From assembly GCA_934650095.1 (NCBI GenBank), contig CAKUFT010000040.1:1-13384 (forward strand): 13,384 bases of DNA, written 5' to 3'. Shown piece after piece: positions 13,241 to 13,384 of the stretch. Source of the stretch: an uncultured Collinsella sp. GTDB lineage: Bacteria > Actinomycetota > Coriobacteriia > Coriobacteriales > Coriobacteriaceae. The translations under genes were made by a program, and so were the position numbers. The notes beneath the pieces were generated by a model. That model saw only the letters and a program-made list of their open reading frames with translations. It searched no databases and was not told where the DNA came from. How positions within the stretch are numbered: the stretch's first letter is position 1; every line of letters starts with the position of its first letter.

Positions 13241-13384
13241 CTAGAAGCTGACATCGAAACCAGCGCCAGCGCCCTCGGCGTCGGTGGTCGGAACACCCTT
13301 TGCCTTGTTGTAGGCAAAAATGAGGATGATCGGCACAAAGAAGGCAATGAGGTTGCCGACCACGTACCACACGAGCGTCTCGGG
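13241..13384 (-). CDS. C-terminus of a membrane protein, probably a sugar transporter (PTS EIIC-like)
   Basis: Only the last 47 codons before a TAG stop are in the window. They encode one hydrophobic segment, VVGNLIAFFVPIILIFAY, after WY and followed by NKAKG and a small, acidic, flexible tail ending FDVSF. A last transmembrane helix with a VPxxLxF-type pattern resembles the C-termini of glucose/sucrose-family PTS EIIBC permeases, and the GH32 gene next door makes a sucrose permease the natural guess. Too little is visible to rule out another transporter class. That it is a membrane protein is confident; the family is inferred mostly from context. Confidence 0.6.
   Translation of the reverse strand, partial: PETLVWYVVGNLIAFFVPIILIFAYNKAKGVPTTDAEGAGAGFDVSF

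Overview
The window looks like chromosomal DNA of a gut anaerobe in the Coriobacteriia, most likely a Collinsella-type organism. This is an inference from moderately high GC, strong Shine-Dalgarno sites, and a mix of pyruvate formate-lyase activase, an Fe-S aldo/keto reductase and a GH32 sucrase. No rRNA, tRNA or CRISPR array is visible. Most genes are ordinary metabolism. The one clearly accessory segment is 5305-6720.

Layout. Positions 1-5020 hold an aspartate-pathway cluster. asd (partial) and lysC run leftward, and thrC and thrB run rightward from a divergent start region at 2314-2417. Together they cover aspartate kinase, aspartate-semialdehyde dehydrogenase, homoserine kinase and threonine synthase; homoserine dehydrogenase is not in the window. 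thrC ends in a good intrinsic terminator. thrB is preceded by a 106-bp inverted-repeat structure and followed by a 125-bp near-perfect hairpin. Both look like repeat elements or structured RNA rather than genes.

Positions 5305-6652 (minus strand) carry two overlapping genes, a DUF3990-type protein and an XRE-type helix-turn-helix protein, preceded by a striking pair of TATCAC-n4-GTGATA dyads at 6672-6716. Gene overlap, AT-richer composition and the double operator point to a mobile, self-regulated toxin-antitoxin-like module. This is the best candidate for a poorly described system here.

Positions 6760-13140 are all minus-strand: a two-cluster Fe-S aldo/keto reductase, engB, mtnN, pflA, a DegV-family fatty-acid-binding protein, and a GH32 sucrose-6-phosphate hydrolase/fructosidase. 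mtnN and engB are probably co-transcribed. The window ends inside the C-terminus of a membrane protein, probably the sugar transporter feeding the GH32 enzyme. Several starts were moved inward from the longest possible ORF on Shine-Dalgarno evidence (thrC, DUF3990, aldo/keto reductase, engB, mtnN, degV, GH32). No gene-free stretch exceeds 300 bases; the longest (5021-5304 and 11454-11697) are described below.
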